Notes under the pieces: generated by a model
Databases searched by the model: none
Told to the model about the DNA's origin: nothing
What the model saw: the letters and a program-made list of their open reading frames with translations, nothing else
Shown here: piece by piece, positions 1-9,089 of the stretch
Numbering within the stretch: position 1 is the first letter of the stretch
Layout of the letters: each line of letters opens with the position of its first letter
Made by a program: the position numbers and the translations under genes
Assembly: GCA_965247525.1 (NCBI GenBank)
Contig: OZ252015.1
Span: 930,001-994,000, forward strand
Source: JAZKID01 sp965247525
GTDB taxonomy: Bacteria; Pseudomonadota; Alphaproteobacteria; Rhizobiales; UBA4765
Reading direction: 5' to 3'
DNA length: 64,000 bases

Positions 1-2230
1 CATTGATCGTGAATTTAATGGACATATCAGCGCGCTGCAGGCGCTCTCCACATCTCCCAGCCTTGAAAATCACGATTACGAACTGTTCCAGCAGCAGGCG
101 GGGGCGCTTGCAAAACTGAGCGGTGGCTCAATTGTTCTGCGCAGTGCGGAAGGACAGGTGCTGAGCGATACAGGTCGACCTTGGGGTTCACCCCTTCCAA
201 AGCTGAATTATGAAACAGATGCGACTACACTGTCATCGCATCAGGCAACCGTTTCGAAACTCATTGCATCGCCTGACAGCAAGGGATGGTTCTTTCTCAT
301 CGATATTCCGATAGAGCAAGACTCTCAAAGCCCGCGCCTGCTCAGCCTGGTTCTTAATCCGGAAAGCATCGAGCACATTATGCCGCCGGCGCTGGACAGT
401 AACTGGACATGGAGTGTTGTCGACACTTCGACACGCGTCGTCATGCGGTCCAAGGATCCAAAAGATTTTATCGGGCGACTTGGGCTTGCAAGTGTGTCGC
501 GCCGTGTCACAAAACCGTCCGGCTCTTTTGTCACCAAAAATATGTCGGGAGACGAAATTCTCTATGCTTACGCCATTTCGCAGCTCACTAACTGGCGGGT
601 CGGCGTTACCATCCCCAAACAGGATGTCGAAGCGCCGCTTTGGCGCATGATTACGGTATGGGGACTTTTGACAGCGATCATTGTAACAGCGGCCGTGGTC
701 GCCGTTGCGCTTGTCAATAACAGGCTGCGCCATAGTGTCAGCCAGTTGATCGATGTCTCAAAACGTCTTGGTGTGACAGATACTGTTGACCCCGTCATCA
801 CCGGCGTCAAAGAGTTTGACAGCGTCTCGGAAGCGCTGTCAGCCGCATCGATCTCGCTTCGCGAAAAAACATTTCGCATTCGCGAGAATGAACAACGAAT
901 GCGCACGCTTCTTGACAATCTTTTTGTCTATGTCGGCCTTCTTGATCATAACGGTATCATTCTTGAGGCCAATGCCGCACCGATGAAGGCTGCAGGCCTG
1001 AGGCGCGAAGATGTCATTGGTCGGCCTTACTGGGAAACCTACTGGTGGAGCTGGTCGCCAAGCGTCAAAACCCAGATTGAAAAAGCCGTGCGTGATGCGG
1101 CAGAAGGCCGCACGGTTCGTTTCGATGTCGATATCCGCATGGCAGGCGGCGTATTGCACACCATCGATTTCCAGCTGGCGCCGCTGCGCGCAGCCGACGG
1201 CACAATCGTGTATCTTTTGCCTTCAGCTGTCGATATTACAGACCGAAAAGCGGCAGAGCAAAAATTACAGGACAGCGTCAGCCAGCTTGAGGCCACCTAT
1301 GCCACAGCGCCTGTTGGTCTGTTTCTGCTCGACCGCCAGCTGCGATTTATCTCGGTCAACCAGCACCAGGCGCTTTTTGACGAGCGTTCAATTGCTGACC
1401 ATCTTGGAAAGTCATTCCGCGACGTTGTCGGCGATGGCGCCAAGCAGTTAGAGCCCCATTTGAGGCAGGTGGTGAAAGTTGGCCGGCCTGTCGACCAGAT
1501 CGAATTTACCAGCGAAGAAACTACGGACGGAAAAGACGCGCGCATTTTTATGGCGAGCCTTCATCCACTCATTTCGCCGCGTGGTGACATTTTGGGTGTG
1601 TCGGCAGCTGTCCATGAAATCACCGACCGCAAACGTGCCGAAGAGCGGCAGGAGATGCTGTCCCGCGAGTTGCAGCACCGCGTTAAAAACAATCTTGCGA
1701 CAGTTGAGGCGATTGCACGCGCAACATCACGCAATTCCAAAACAGTCGAAGAGTTTATGGAACGGTTTTCCGACAGAATCACGTCACTGTCGCGCACGCA
1801 TACACTTGTCAGCAAAACGCATTTTTCTGGCGTTGAGCTTTCCGAGATCATCAAAGGCGAAATGAAGCCTTATGATGAAGGCTTGAAACGCATCGTGCTG
1901 AGCGGGCCTGCCGTTCGCCTCGAAACTGAAACAGCTCTCACATTCGGCATGGCGATCCATGAACTTGCAACAAATGCCGTTAAATATGGCGCTCTTTCAA
2001 CTGCCGATGGTCAGATCAGCGTCACATGGGAGAAGTTTGGCGATGATGTTCACCTGCTGTGGCAGGAAAATGGGGGGCCTCCTGTTGAAGCACCGAAACG
2101 CAAAGGTTTTGGTTCACAACTGCTTCAAAAAATTCTTGCAAAGCAATTAAACGGAAAAATAGACGTGGTTTATGAGACAACAGGACTTCTTGTTAAAATG
2201 GATTTCAACAGCGCCGCGCATAAAGCGTAA
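1..2230 (+). CDS. HWE-family sensor histidine kinase, 5' end missing
   Basis: The frame is open from base 2 to the stop at 2230, so the start lies outside the window; the first ATG inside (158) is internal. Numbering from that ATG, an N-terminal sensor-like region is followed by a transmembrane helix (about 166-190), a HAMP-like linker, two PAS domains (about 250-370 and 375-495) and a C-terminal kinase. The phospho-acceptor is His507 in RELQHRVKNNL. The N box HELATNAVKYGALS carries the extra His, and WQENGGP is the WxE signature, which together define HWE kinases. These are common in rhizobia and usually act in stress or light signalling. The input signal cannot be told and no partner regulator is adjacent. 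Confidence 0.9.
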   Translation, partial: IDREFNGHISALQALSTSPSLENHDYELFQQQAGALAKLSGGSIVLRSAEGQVLSDTGRPWGSPLPKLNYETDATTLSSHQATVSKLIASPDSKGWFFLIDIPIEQDSQSPRLLSLVLNPESIEHIMPPALDSNWTWSVVDTSTRVVMRSKDPKDFIGRLGLASVSRRVTKPSGSFVTKNMSGDEILYAYAISQLTNWRVGVTIPKQDVEAPLWRMITVWGLLTAIIVTAAVVAVALVNNRLRHSVSQLIDVSKRLGVTDTVDPVITGVKEFDSVSEALSAASISLREKTFRIRENEQRMRTLLDNLFVYVGLLDHNGIILEANAAPMKAAGLRREDVIGRPYWETYWWSWSPSVKTQIEKAVRDAAEGRTVRFDVDIRMAGGVLHTIDFQLAPLRAADGTIVYLLPSAVDITDRKAAEQKLQDSVSQLEATYATAPVGLFLLDRQLRFISVNQHQALFDERSIADHLGKSFRDVVGDGAKQLEPHLRQVVKVGRPVDQIEFTSEETTDGKDARIFMASLHPLISPRGDILGVSAAVHEITDRKRAEERQEMLSRELQHRVKNNLATVEAIARATSRNSKTVEEFMERFSDRITSLSRTHTLVSKTHFSGVELSEIIKGEMKPYDEGLKRIVLSGPAVRLETETALTFGMAIHELATNAVKYGALSTADGQISVTWEKFGDDVHLLWQENGGPPVEAPKRKGFGSQLLQKILAKQLNGKIDVVYETTGLLVKMDFNSAAHKA

Positions 2231-2349
2231 AACCAATCTTAACCTCGCTTCCGTTCTTCTGCCTAAATGACGATAAAATGGAACAAGGGCTTGGCTTTTC
2301 GATTGATCTCAGCCTATGACATCGTCACAAACTCACAAAAGGTCTTAAA

Positions 2350-2727
2350 ATGCAGAGCGCACCCCACCTGTCCTATTCTGAAGGTTATCCTCTGATTGCC
2401 AGCGACCGCGTCGAAGGCACATCCGTTTACAATGATGCCGGCGAAAATGTTGGCCGTATTGAACGCGTGATGATCGACAAGCGCACAGGCAAAGTGGCCT
2501 ATGCTGTTATGAGCTTTGGCGGATTTCTCGGCCTTGGCAGCGAATATTATCCGGTGCCTTGGGCAAAACTGATTTATAATTCCGACCTGTCCGGCTATCA
2601 GCTTGCCGTATCGGCTGATGACCTGAAAAAGTCACCGCTTAAACTTGACAGCGAAGACCACATTCCTGAAATCGAGGAAGAGCGTGCAATGTTTAACTAT
2701 TACGGAGCACCGTTTTACGGCTCATAA
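2350..2727 (+). CDS. PRC-barrel domain protein
   Basis: A 125-residue cytoplasmic protein without signal peptide. Residues about 14-90 match the PRC-barrel fold: a short strand pattern around VYNDAGENVGRIERVMIDKRTGKV and then YAVMSFGGFLGLGSEYYPVPW. Stand-alone PRC-barrel proteins of this size are frequent in alphaproteobacteria, often stress related, but their role is not established. It lies 119 bp downstream of the kinase gene on the same strand with no obvious terminator between, so co-transcription is possible. The family call is firm; function is unknown. Confidence 0.85.
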   Translation: MQSAPHLSYSEGYPLIASDRVEGTSVYNDAGENVGRIERVMIDKRTGKVAYAVMSFGGFLGLGSEYYPVPWAKLIYNSDLSGYQLAVSADDLKKSPLKLDSEDHIPEIEEERAMFNYYGAPFYGS

Positions 2728-2745
2728 AATTTTTCGAGATCACAT

Positions 2746-3036
2746 TTAGTTGATGGCCCATGTGCCATCGACAGTGACGAGATCAACTGGCCCCAGCAGT
2801 CTTGCATGGGCCAGTTGCACAGAGTGAAGCGGCCCATCGAGCTTCAGATGCCAGAACTTTAAAAACTGGTTCAGGTTCGGAAATTCGGGGGCAATATCAT
2901 AGTCCTGCCAGATATAGGCCTGCAGAATCCCGGGATAATCTGGCAAATGATAAAGGATGCGCGCCGTCGCGAGACTGTAGCCTTGCAGCTGCCTTTGAAA
3001 ATCATGGCTTCCCATCTTTTTCTCCTCGGCCGTCAT
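2746..3036 (-). CDS. Usg-like family protein
   Basis: A 96-residue protein with the Usg core: YSLATARILYHLPDYPGI, then WQDYDIAPEFPNL and a C-terminal GPLHSVQLAHARL. Usg is a small conserved alphaproteobacterial family without an assigned biochemical function; the name comes from its position in other genomes. The first ATG (3036) is used; ATG eight codons later is an alternative that would still keep the conserved core. The gene converges on the PRC-barrel gene with an 18 bp gap and is not obviously in an operon with epmB (72 bp away). Confidence 0.8.
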   Translation of the reverse strand: MTAEEKKMGSHDFQRQLQGYSLATARILYHLPDYPGILQAYIWQDYDIAPEFPNLNQFLKFWHLKLDGPLHSVQLAHARLLGPVDLVTVDGTWAIN

Positions 3037-3107
3037 GTCCTCTTTTGTTCTAGGGTAAAAGACAACGTCTGAAGAAAAGCTGAATCAAGCAGTTTAAATG
3101 TCATGCG

Positions 3108-4088
3108 TCAGCCTTGATAAAAGTGGGGTTCGCCCCAGATGTCGCGCACGATATAGCCCTTGCCCGAGGCTTCAATATGCGACACTGCCAGCGGCACTTT
3201 GCTAATGCCGCCGGGCAGATCAAGCATGTAATGGGGCTGGCACAGACCCGACGCGCGCTTGCGAAGTTCAGAAACGAGCACTTGGCCGTCTTCGATTGTC
3301 ATGCGAAAATGACCTGTGCCCGGCGCAAGATCCGGGTGATGAAGATAATAAGGTTTAATCCGCAGCTCGACAAAACGGCGCATCAATTTCTCCAACGCCT
3401 CAGCACTGTTATTGACGCCTTTAAGCAGCACACTCTGGCTTAGCAGCGGGATGCCTGCATCAACAAAGCGGTTTACCGCCGCAACAGCCTGCGGCGTAAA
3501 CTCATCTGCATGATTGGCGTGAACGGCAACATAAACGGTTTGAATAGCGCTTTTCAGTGCCGCGATCATATCATCCGTGACGCGCGCCGGATCAACCACA
3601 GGCACGCGCGTGTGCCAGCGGATAATTTTGACATGCGGGATTTCACGCAAACGCTGCATCAGGTCTGTGATGCGCCGCGGCGACAGGATCAGAGGATCGC
3701 CGCCGGTCATGACAACCTCCCAGATTGCGGGGGTCGCCGCAATGTAATCAAGCGCCTGTGTCAGCGCAGCTTCACCAAGCATCGGTTTGGCTTTACCAAC
3801 CGTTTCGCGGCGAAAACAAAACCGGCAATAGGCCGGGCAGACATGAACGAGTTTTAAAAGAACACGGTCGGCATAGCGATGGACGATACCCTCAACAGGG
3901 CTGTGCTTGTCATCACCAATCGGGTCGGCAAGCTCTAAGGCATGCGTCGTCAATTCGCGCGCATCTGGCATAAACTGCGTGCGCGCCTGTATACTGCCAT
4001 TCGCAATGATGCCCTCAAGATAAGGTGTCAGCGCGACGGCATAGCGCGCGGCCACATCTTCAATATCAGCGTTTTCGGATTGTATCAT
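3108..4088 (-). CDS. epmB: EF-P beta-lysylation protein EpmB (lysine 2,3-aminomutase type)
   Basis: A 326-residue radical-SAM, PLP-dependent enzyme of the KamA/YjeK family. The iron-sulfur cysteines are Cys84, Cys88 and Cys91 in CPAYCRFCFR. EpmB converts (S)-alpha-lysine to (R)-beta-lysine, which EpmA attaches to EF-P. The start at 4088 is chosen because its ATG overlaps the epmA TGA as ATGA; an ATG three codons upstream (4097) is possible. Short KamA-family proteins of about 330 residues are typical EpmB, while true catabolic KamA is longer. Its link to epmA and efp supports the EF-P role over lysine fermentation. Confidence 0.93.
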   Translation of the reverse strand: MIQSENADIEDVAARYAVALTPYLEGIIANGSIQARTQFMPDARELTTHALELADPIGDDKHSPVEGIVHRYADRVLLKLVHVCPAYCRFCFRRETVGKAKPMLGEAALTQALDYIAATPAIWEVVMTGGDPLILSPRRITDLMQRLREIPHVKIIRWHTRVPVVDPARVTDDMIAALKSAIQTVYVAVHANHADEFTPQAVAAVNRFVDAGIPLLSQSVLLKGVNNSAEALEKLMRRFVELRIKPYYLHHPDLAPGTGHFRMTIEDGQVLVSELRKRASGLCQPHYMLDLPGGISKVPLAVSHIEASGKGYIVRDIWGEPHFYQG

Positions 4089-5161
4089 GGGGCCCATATC
4101 ACACTCTCGATATCAGGCGCGCCAAGAAAAAGCATTAACAGGCGGTCAAACCCAAGTGCGATGCCTGACGCGGGCGGCATATTTGCCAGCGCATCAAGAA
4201 ATGTCTCGTCAATCGGATAGTCAAAGCCGTAGATCGCTTTTTTATCAGCCATGGCGGCTTCAAAACGCTGGCGCTGCGCGTTAGCATCGACAAGCTCGCC
4301 AAACGCATTGGCCAATTCAACGCCGCAAGCATAGAGCTCGAACCGCTCTGCAAAACGCGGGTCTTGCGGACAAGGCTGCGCGAGCGCCGCTTCAGCAATT
4401 GGATAATGCGTCAAAAACGTCAACTGCCCGCAACCAAGATTTGGCTCAATTTTTTCTGTCATCAAGCGGCTGAAAATATCACTTGCATTGTCGTCGTCTG
4501 CACAGCGGACGCCCGCGTCCCGTGCCGACTGGCGCAGTGGCGCAAGTTTCCATAGACCGTCGCCCGTCAGGCATGTTTCCAGATCAGCCGACAGCCAAAG
4601 CTTGAACGCCTCTTGCAAGGTGATAATGTGCAGCGGCGCGGCAAGCGGCACTTTTGCTTCGCCCCATGTCAATGTATCTACGCCAAGCGCGGCGCCGATC
4701 ATTGCAATCAGGGCGGTGCTGTCGTCAATCAGTTTTGTAAACGGGGCATGCGCGCGGTACCATTCCAGCATTGTAAATTCGCGGGCATGCAGAGGTGAAC
4801 CTTGTTCGCGGTCACGAAAGCAGCGGGCCAGCGTGAAGATTTTTTGCTCCCCGGCGCTGAGAAGCTTTTTGGCTGCAAATTCCGGTGATGTATGAAGGTA
4901 AAGCGATGATGCGGACGCGCTTCCGTCCGGCGCATGCGGCAATGTCCCAAAGGCGTGTAAATGCGTTTCATTGCCGGGGGACAGCTGCAGACAGGCTGTC
5001 TCGACCTCGACGAAATCCTGCTCATTAAAAAATTGCCGGGTGACTGCAAGTGCGCGATTGCGGGCCAGCAAGGCCGGGCGCCGCGCCGCATGATAAGACG
5101 CATCCCACCAGTCGGAACGGCGCTTTGGCAGCAGATTTTCGGGCAAGGCTTGGCGGGGCAT
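4085..5161 (-). CDS. epmA: EF-P--(R)-beta-lysine ligase EpmA
   Basis: A 358-residue class II lysyl-tRNA synthetase paralogue lacking the N-terminal anticodon-binding domain, as in EpmA/PoxA/GenX. Class II motif 2 is seen around FTLARCFRDRE and REFTMLEW, and motif 3 as GIALGFDRLLML near the C-terminus. It ligates beta-lysine to the conserved Lys of EF-P. The frame stays open upstream to 5572, but that part is the reverse of efp and is not coding. ATG 5161 gives the family length and leaves 57 bp to the divergent efp start. It is translationally coupled to epmB by a 4-nt overlap. Confidence 0.93.
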   Translation of the reverse strand: MPRQALPENLLPKRRSDWWDASYHAARRPALLARNRALAVTRQFFNEQDFVEVETACLQLSPGNETHLHAFGTLPHAPDGSASASSLYLHTSPEFAAKKLLSAGEQKIFTLARCFRDREQGSPLHAREFTMLEWYRAHAPFTKLIDDSTALIAMIGAALGVDTLTWGEAKVPLAAPLHIITLQEAFKLWLSADLETCLTGDGLWKLAPLRQSARDAGVRCADDDNASDIFSRLMTEKIEPNLGCGQLTFLTHYPIAEAALAQPCPQDPRFAERFELYACGVELANAFGELVDANAQRQRFEAAMADKKAIYGFDYPIDETFLDALANMPPASGIALGFDRLLMLFLGAPDIESVIWAP

Positions 5162-5218
5162 GTGTTTACAGCTAAGAGAGTTCAACGTTTCTTTTACATA
5201 TACAACAAAGGTGTTTCC

Positions 5219-5788
5219 TTGAGCAAAGTGATTGCAAGTTCCCTGCGCAAAGGCAATGTCGTCGATATGGACGGCAAGCTTTACGTGATTTTGACCACGC
5301 AAAATATCCATCCCGGCAAAGGTACGCCCGTGACCCAGCTGGACATGCGCCGGATTTCGGACGGGATCAAGGTCTCCGAGCGTTACCGCACGACGGAGAC
5401 CGTTGAGCGGGCTTTCATTCAGGAACACGATTACCAATATCTGTATCGCGACGGCGACGGCTATGCGTTCATGAACAACGAGACATTCGACCAGATCACC
5501 GTGCCGTCCGATGTTGTGGGCGACAACGGTATTTATCTGCAGGAAGGCATGACCATCCGCGTGTCGATGCACGAGATCAACCCGGTCTCAATCGAACTGC
5601 CTGCGCGCGTCACTCTGGAAATTACCGATACGGAACCAACGACAAAAGGCCAGACGGCCTCGTCCTCCTACAAGCCTGCCATCCTGTCGAACGGCATGCG
5701 CACACTGGTGCCGCCGCACATCGCCGTTGGCACGCGCATCGTAATTTTGACAGAAGACGGGTCTTATGTTGAGCGGGCGAAAGACTGA
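5219..5788 (+). CDS. efp: Elongation factor P
   Basis: A 189-residue EF-P with three barrel domains that relieves ribosome stalling at polyproline. The modification loop HPGKGTPV carries Lys34, the residue beta-lysylated by EpmA. The C-terminal signature region (GTRIVILTEDGSYVERAKD) is present. The start is TTG 5219, preceded by AAAGGTG with a 5-7 nt spacer. An apparently longer frame from 4961 is only antisense to epmA. Length matches the usual 185-190 residues. It is divergent from epmA, so both presumably share the short promoter region 5162-5218. Confidence 0.95.
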   Translation: MSKVIASSLRKGNVVDMDGKLYVILTTQNIHPGKGTPVTQLDMRRISDGIKVSERYRTTETVERAFIQEHDYQYLYRDGDGYAFMNNETFDQITVPSDVVGDNGIYLQEGMTIRVSMHEINPVSIELPARVTLEITDTEPTTKGQTASSSYKPAILSNGMRTLVPPHIAVGTRIVILTEDGSYVERAKD

Positions 5789-5808
5789 AGCGCGTCTGGC
5801 TTTGCCAG

Positions 5809-5833
5809 CGAATTGATCCTGTGAATCAATTCG
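5809..5833. repeat. Inverted repeat between convergent efp and fadD
   Basis: Arms CGAATTGAT (5809-5817) and ATCAATTCG (5825-5833) with a 7-nt loop lie between the two convergent stop codons. The hairpin could end transcription from either side, but neither strand shows a U-tract, so a factor-independent terminator is not well supported. Confidence 0.35.
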
Positions 5834-5872
5834 AGTGCTGAAGGCTTTGAGCATAAAGCGAAAAGCGAATCT

Positions 5873-7567
5873 CTAAAACTGTGTCTCGCGCAGCGCTTTT
5901 CTCAAGATTTTGCCGACATTCGTTTTTGGTAATTCCTTGCGAAACTCAACATAGCGCGGGACCTTGTAGGCTGTGAGGTGCTCTTTGCAAAAAGCGCGCA
6001 CGTCCTCAACGCTCAAACTTTCATCGCGTCTGACAATAAACGCTTTGACCGCTTCACCTGACGCGCCGTCCGGCACGCCGATGACTGCCGCTTCCACAAC
6101 CTGCGGATGGCGCATCAAACAGTCTTCAACTTCATTGGGATAAATATTGAAGCCGGAATGAAGGATCATGTCCTTCTTGCGGTCAACAATCGTTACATAG
6201 CCATCACTGCTTAATGTCGCCATGTCGCCAGTCAGCAGCCAGCCGTCATGCATAACATGCGCGGTCTCTGACGGGCGGTTCCAGTAGCCCATCATCACCT
6301 GCGGGCCTTTGACGGCGAGTTCGCCCGGCTGGCCATCCGCAACGCGCGCAAACTGCTCATCAAAACAGCAGACATCGGTTGAGGGCAATGGAATGCCGAT
6401 TGTGCCGGGCCGCGGCGCCCCAAACGGATTGAAGGTGACCACGGGTGAGGTTTCGGTGAGGCCATAGCCTTCGATAATGTTGATGCCCGTGACCTCTTGC
6501 CAGCGTTTTGCCACTTCCGACTGCAGCGCCATGCCGCCCGCAATTGTCTGTTTAAGATGCGAAGGTGGATTGGCCGTGAACCATTTGCAATTGGCAAGGC
6601 CGTTGAACAGCGTGTTGACGCCGGTCATCCATGTGATGGAATGCGCCAGAAAGGCTTTGCGTAAGTTTGACAGCGGCCTTGGATTGGGAATGAGAATGTT
6701 CTGCGCGCCCAACCAGAAAAATCCGAGGAAATTGATGGTGAACGCAAAAATATGATAGAGCGGCAAAACGGTGAGCAAAACCTCTTTGCCCGGCGTAATA
6801 TCGCTGCCGACCATTTCCACGCTTTGTGCCATGTTCATGATCAGGTTGCGATGTGACAGCATCGCGCCTTTGGCGACCCCTGTGGTGCCGCCGGTATATT
6901 GCAGGCAGGCCAGCGCATTTCCATCCATCTGCGCCGTATAGGCTTTTACATCAGCGCCGCGCGAGAGATGGCGCGCGCCTTTGCGCAGCACATGCGTGAT
7001 TGATTTTGCAGGCACCGGACATCCCCGCACCTGAAACGTCACGAAGCGTTGCATGAAGCTGACAACCAGACGCAGATGCAGCGGAAACAGCGAGGCCGCA
7101 TTTGTTGTAATGATGTGCGGAATTTCATAATCGGACAAAGCGCGCGTCAACTTGTCGGCAAACATGTCAATAATGACTAGCGCTTGCGGCTTGGCATCGC
7201 TCAGCTGGTGCGCCATCTCGCTGCCCGTATACAGCGGATTGACGTTGACGAGGACGCAGCCCGCCTTGAAAATGCCGAACGCGATAATTGGAAACGCGAG
7301 GCCATTGGGCACTTGCAGCGCAACGCGGTCGCCCTGCTTCAAATTCAATTCTTCACGAAGATAGGCCGCAAACTGGTTTGAAAGCCGATCAACCTCAAAA
7401 AAACTGAGCGTGCCGCTCATTCCATTTGGCAAAACCGTTGTGAAGGCGGGTGCGGATTTGTAACGCGCTGCCGTGTCACGCGGCAATTCGCCAAGCGTCT
7501 GGAATGGCGGCGTGTCAATTTCAGAGCGCGTGCCCTCCGGATAAAGCTTTACCCAAGGCCGGATCAA
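5873..7567 (-). CDS. fadD: Long-chain fatty acid--CoA ligase
   Basis: A 564-residue member of the ANL adenylation superfamily. The P-loop-like motif is YTGGTTGVAKGAMLSHRN, followed by YGLTETSPVV and the hinge region TGDMATLSSDGYVTIVDRKKD. The FadD-specific segment GFNIYPNEVED is present, and the catalytic Lys occurs in the C-terminal PKTNVGKILRK. It activates long-chain fatty acids with ATP and CoA at the inner membrane. Its ATG overlaps the manC stop as ATGA, so the two genes are translationally coupled although their pathways differ. Length fits FadD. Confidence 0.92.
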   Translation of the reverse strand: MIRPWVKLYPEGTRSEIDTPPFQTLGELPRDTAARYKSAPAFTTVLPNGMSGTLSFFEVDRLSNQFAAYLREELNLKQGDRVALQVPNGLAFPIIAFGIFKAGCVLVNVNPLYTGSEMAHQLSDAKPQALVIIDMFADKLTRALSDYEIPHIITTNAASLFPLHLRLVVSFMQRFVTFQVRGCPVPAKSITHVLRKGARHLSRGADVKAYTAQMDGNALACLQYTGGTTGVAKGAMLSHRNLIMNMAQSVEMVGSDITPGKEVLLTVLPLYHIFAFTINFLGFFWLGAQNILIPNPRPLSNLRKAFLAHSITWMTGVNTLFNGLANCKWFTANPPSHLKQTIAGGMALQSEVAKRWQEVTGINIIEGYGLTETSPVVTFNPFGAPRPGTIGIPLPSTDVCCFDEQFARVADGQPGELAVKGPQVMMGYWNRPSETAHVMHDGWLLTGDMATLSSDGYVTIVDRKKDMILHSGFNIYPNEVEDCLMRHPQVVEAAVIGVPDGASGEAVKAFIVRRDESLSVEDVRAFCKEHLTAYKVPRYVEFRKELPKTNVGKILRKALRETQF

Positions 7568-9021
7568 CGCTGCGCTCCTTGTTTTGCACTCGTACGCTCC
7601 ACATCACGCCCATACTGGTCATCAAGGCGGACAATATCATCTTCCTCAAGATAAGCCCCCACCTGCACTTCAATCAGCTCAAGCGGAATTTTGCCCGGAT
7701 TTTCGAGCCGGTGCACGGCACCAATCGGGATAAAAGTTGATTCATTTTCATTGAGCGTCAGCACGGTATCATTCACAGTCACGCGCGCTGTCCCGCGCAC
7801 TACAACCCAATGCTCGGAGCGATGAAAATGTTTTTGCAACGATAGGCGGCCGCCTGGCGCAACCGTAATCCGTTTGACGTGGTAGCGATCGCCCTTGTCC
7901 TTGGTCTCATAGCTGCCCCATGGGCGGCGCGTGGTCATATGTTCGGACACTTCACGGCGGCCTTCGCCATCAAGGCGTGCGACAAGCTGTTTCACATCCT
8001 GCATTTTGTTTTTGGGCGCCACCAGAACAGCATCGGGCGTTGTGATTACGGCAATATTGTCGAGGCCGATGACAGCCGTTAGCCGTCCCGTGCTGCGCAC
8101 AAGCGTGTTTTTTGCCATTTCAACGACGACATCGCCGTGCAGGGAATTGCCGTGTTCATCCTTGTCCGCGATGTCCCACAGCGCGTCCCATGCGCCGATA
8201 TCCGACCATGTAAACCGCGCCGGCAAGACGGCAGCGCTCAGGGTTTTTTCCATGACGGCGATATCGAACGGCCGTTTCTCGCATTTTGAATAGCTGGCCT
8301 CATCAAGGCGCAGGAAGGCACCGTCCTGTTTTGAATGGGCAATCGCCTCGCCTGCCTTTTCAAGGATCGAGGGCGCATGAAGCGCGAACGCATCAATCAG
8401 GTCGCGGGCGCGCGCGACAAAGATACCGCTATTCCACATCTGGCCTTCGGCAATGAATTGACCCGCTGTCATAACATCCGGTTTTTCATTAAAGCTCGCA
8501 ACGCGCTGCAACCCAGCGGCATCGCTTAGCGCTTCACCCGCGGCAATATAGCCATAAGCCGTTGATGGATGACTTGGCAGAATACCAAAGACTGTAATCG
8601 ATCCGGCTTGTGCAGCGATAACCGCGCGCTCAATGTCTTCTGCAAATGTTTTTAGCGGCGAAATGAAGTGGTCGGACGGTAAAATCACCAGCACTGCGTC
8701 TTCATTCTGTTGCCCCGCGACAAGCGCGGCAACAGCAATCGCAGGCGCTGTATCGCGGCCAACAGGCTCAAGAATGATATTCGCCTTGACCTGAAGCGCG
8801 GAAATGTCCTGCGCCACCAAGAAACGCATGTCTTCATTGGTTAGAAAAAGAATGTCGCTGTCGGGCGCCAATGCGGCCGCGCGCGCAACTGTCGCCTGAA
8901 AAAGGCTTTCCGAACCGATCAGCGGCAGAAACTGTTTTGGCAAAGAGCGGCGGCTTTCAGGCCAAAGCCGCGTGCCCGCGCCCCCACACAAGATGACCGG
9001 AACCAGTGACGCATTTTCCAT
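7564..9021 (-). CDS. manC: Mannose-1-phosphate guanylyltransferase / mannose-6-phosphate isomerase
   Basis: A 485-residue bifunctional type II enzyme. The N-terminal nucleotidyltransferase shows the pyrophosphorylase signature GGAGTRLWPESRRSLPKQF near residue 12 and FNEKPD near 175. The C-terminal cupin isomerase domain starts at RPWGSYETKDKGDRYHVKR and contains metal-ligand residues in QKHFHRSEHW. It makes mannose-6-P from fructose-6-P and GDP-mannose from mannose-1-P. Together with the next gene upstream (a phosphomannomutase) it completes GDP-mannose synthesis for the glycan genes nearby. Confidence 0.93.
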   Translation of the reverse strand: MENASLVPVILCGGAGTRLWPESRRSLPKQFLPLIGSESLFQATVARAAALAPDSDILFLTNEDMRFLVAQDISALQVKANIILEPVGRDTAPAIAVAALVAGQQNEDAVLVILPSDHFISPLKTFAEDIERAVIAAQAGSITVFGILPSHPSTAYGYIAAGEALSDAAGLQRVASFNEKPDVMTAGQFIAEGQMWNSGIFVARARDLIDAFALHAPSILEKAGEAIAHSKQDGAFLRLDEASYSKCEKRPFDIAVMEKTLSAAVLPARFTWSDIGAWDALWDIADKDEHGNSLHGDVVVEMAKNTLVRSTGRLTAVIGLDNIAVITTPDAVLVAPKNKMQDVKQLVARLDGEGRREVSEHMTTRRPWGSYETKDKGDRYHVKRITVAPGGRLSLQKHFHRSEHWVVVRGTARVTVNDTVLTLNENESTFIPIGAVHRLENPGKIPLELIEVQVGAYLEEDDIVRLDDQYGRDVERTSAKQGAQR

Positions 9022-9089
9022 GAACAGACCCTTTGCACCAGTTGTAGCGGAAAAGGCACAAGCTTGTCAGCCCTGCAGGCACAATCCGC

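Noticed and set aside
5162..5572. N-terminal extension of the epmA frame
   Set aside because: It is the reverse strand of efp, and EpmA of family length begins at 5161.
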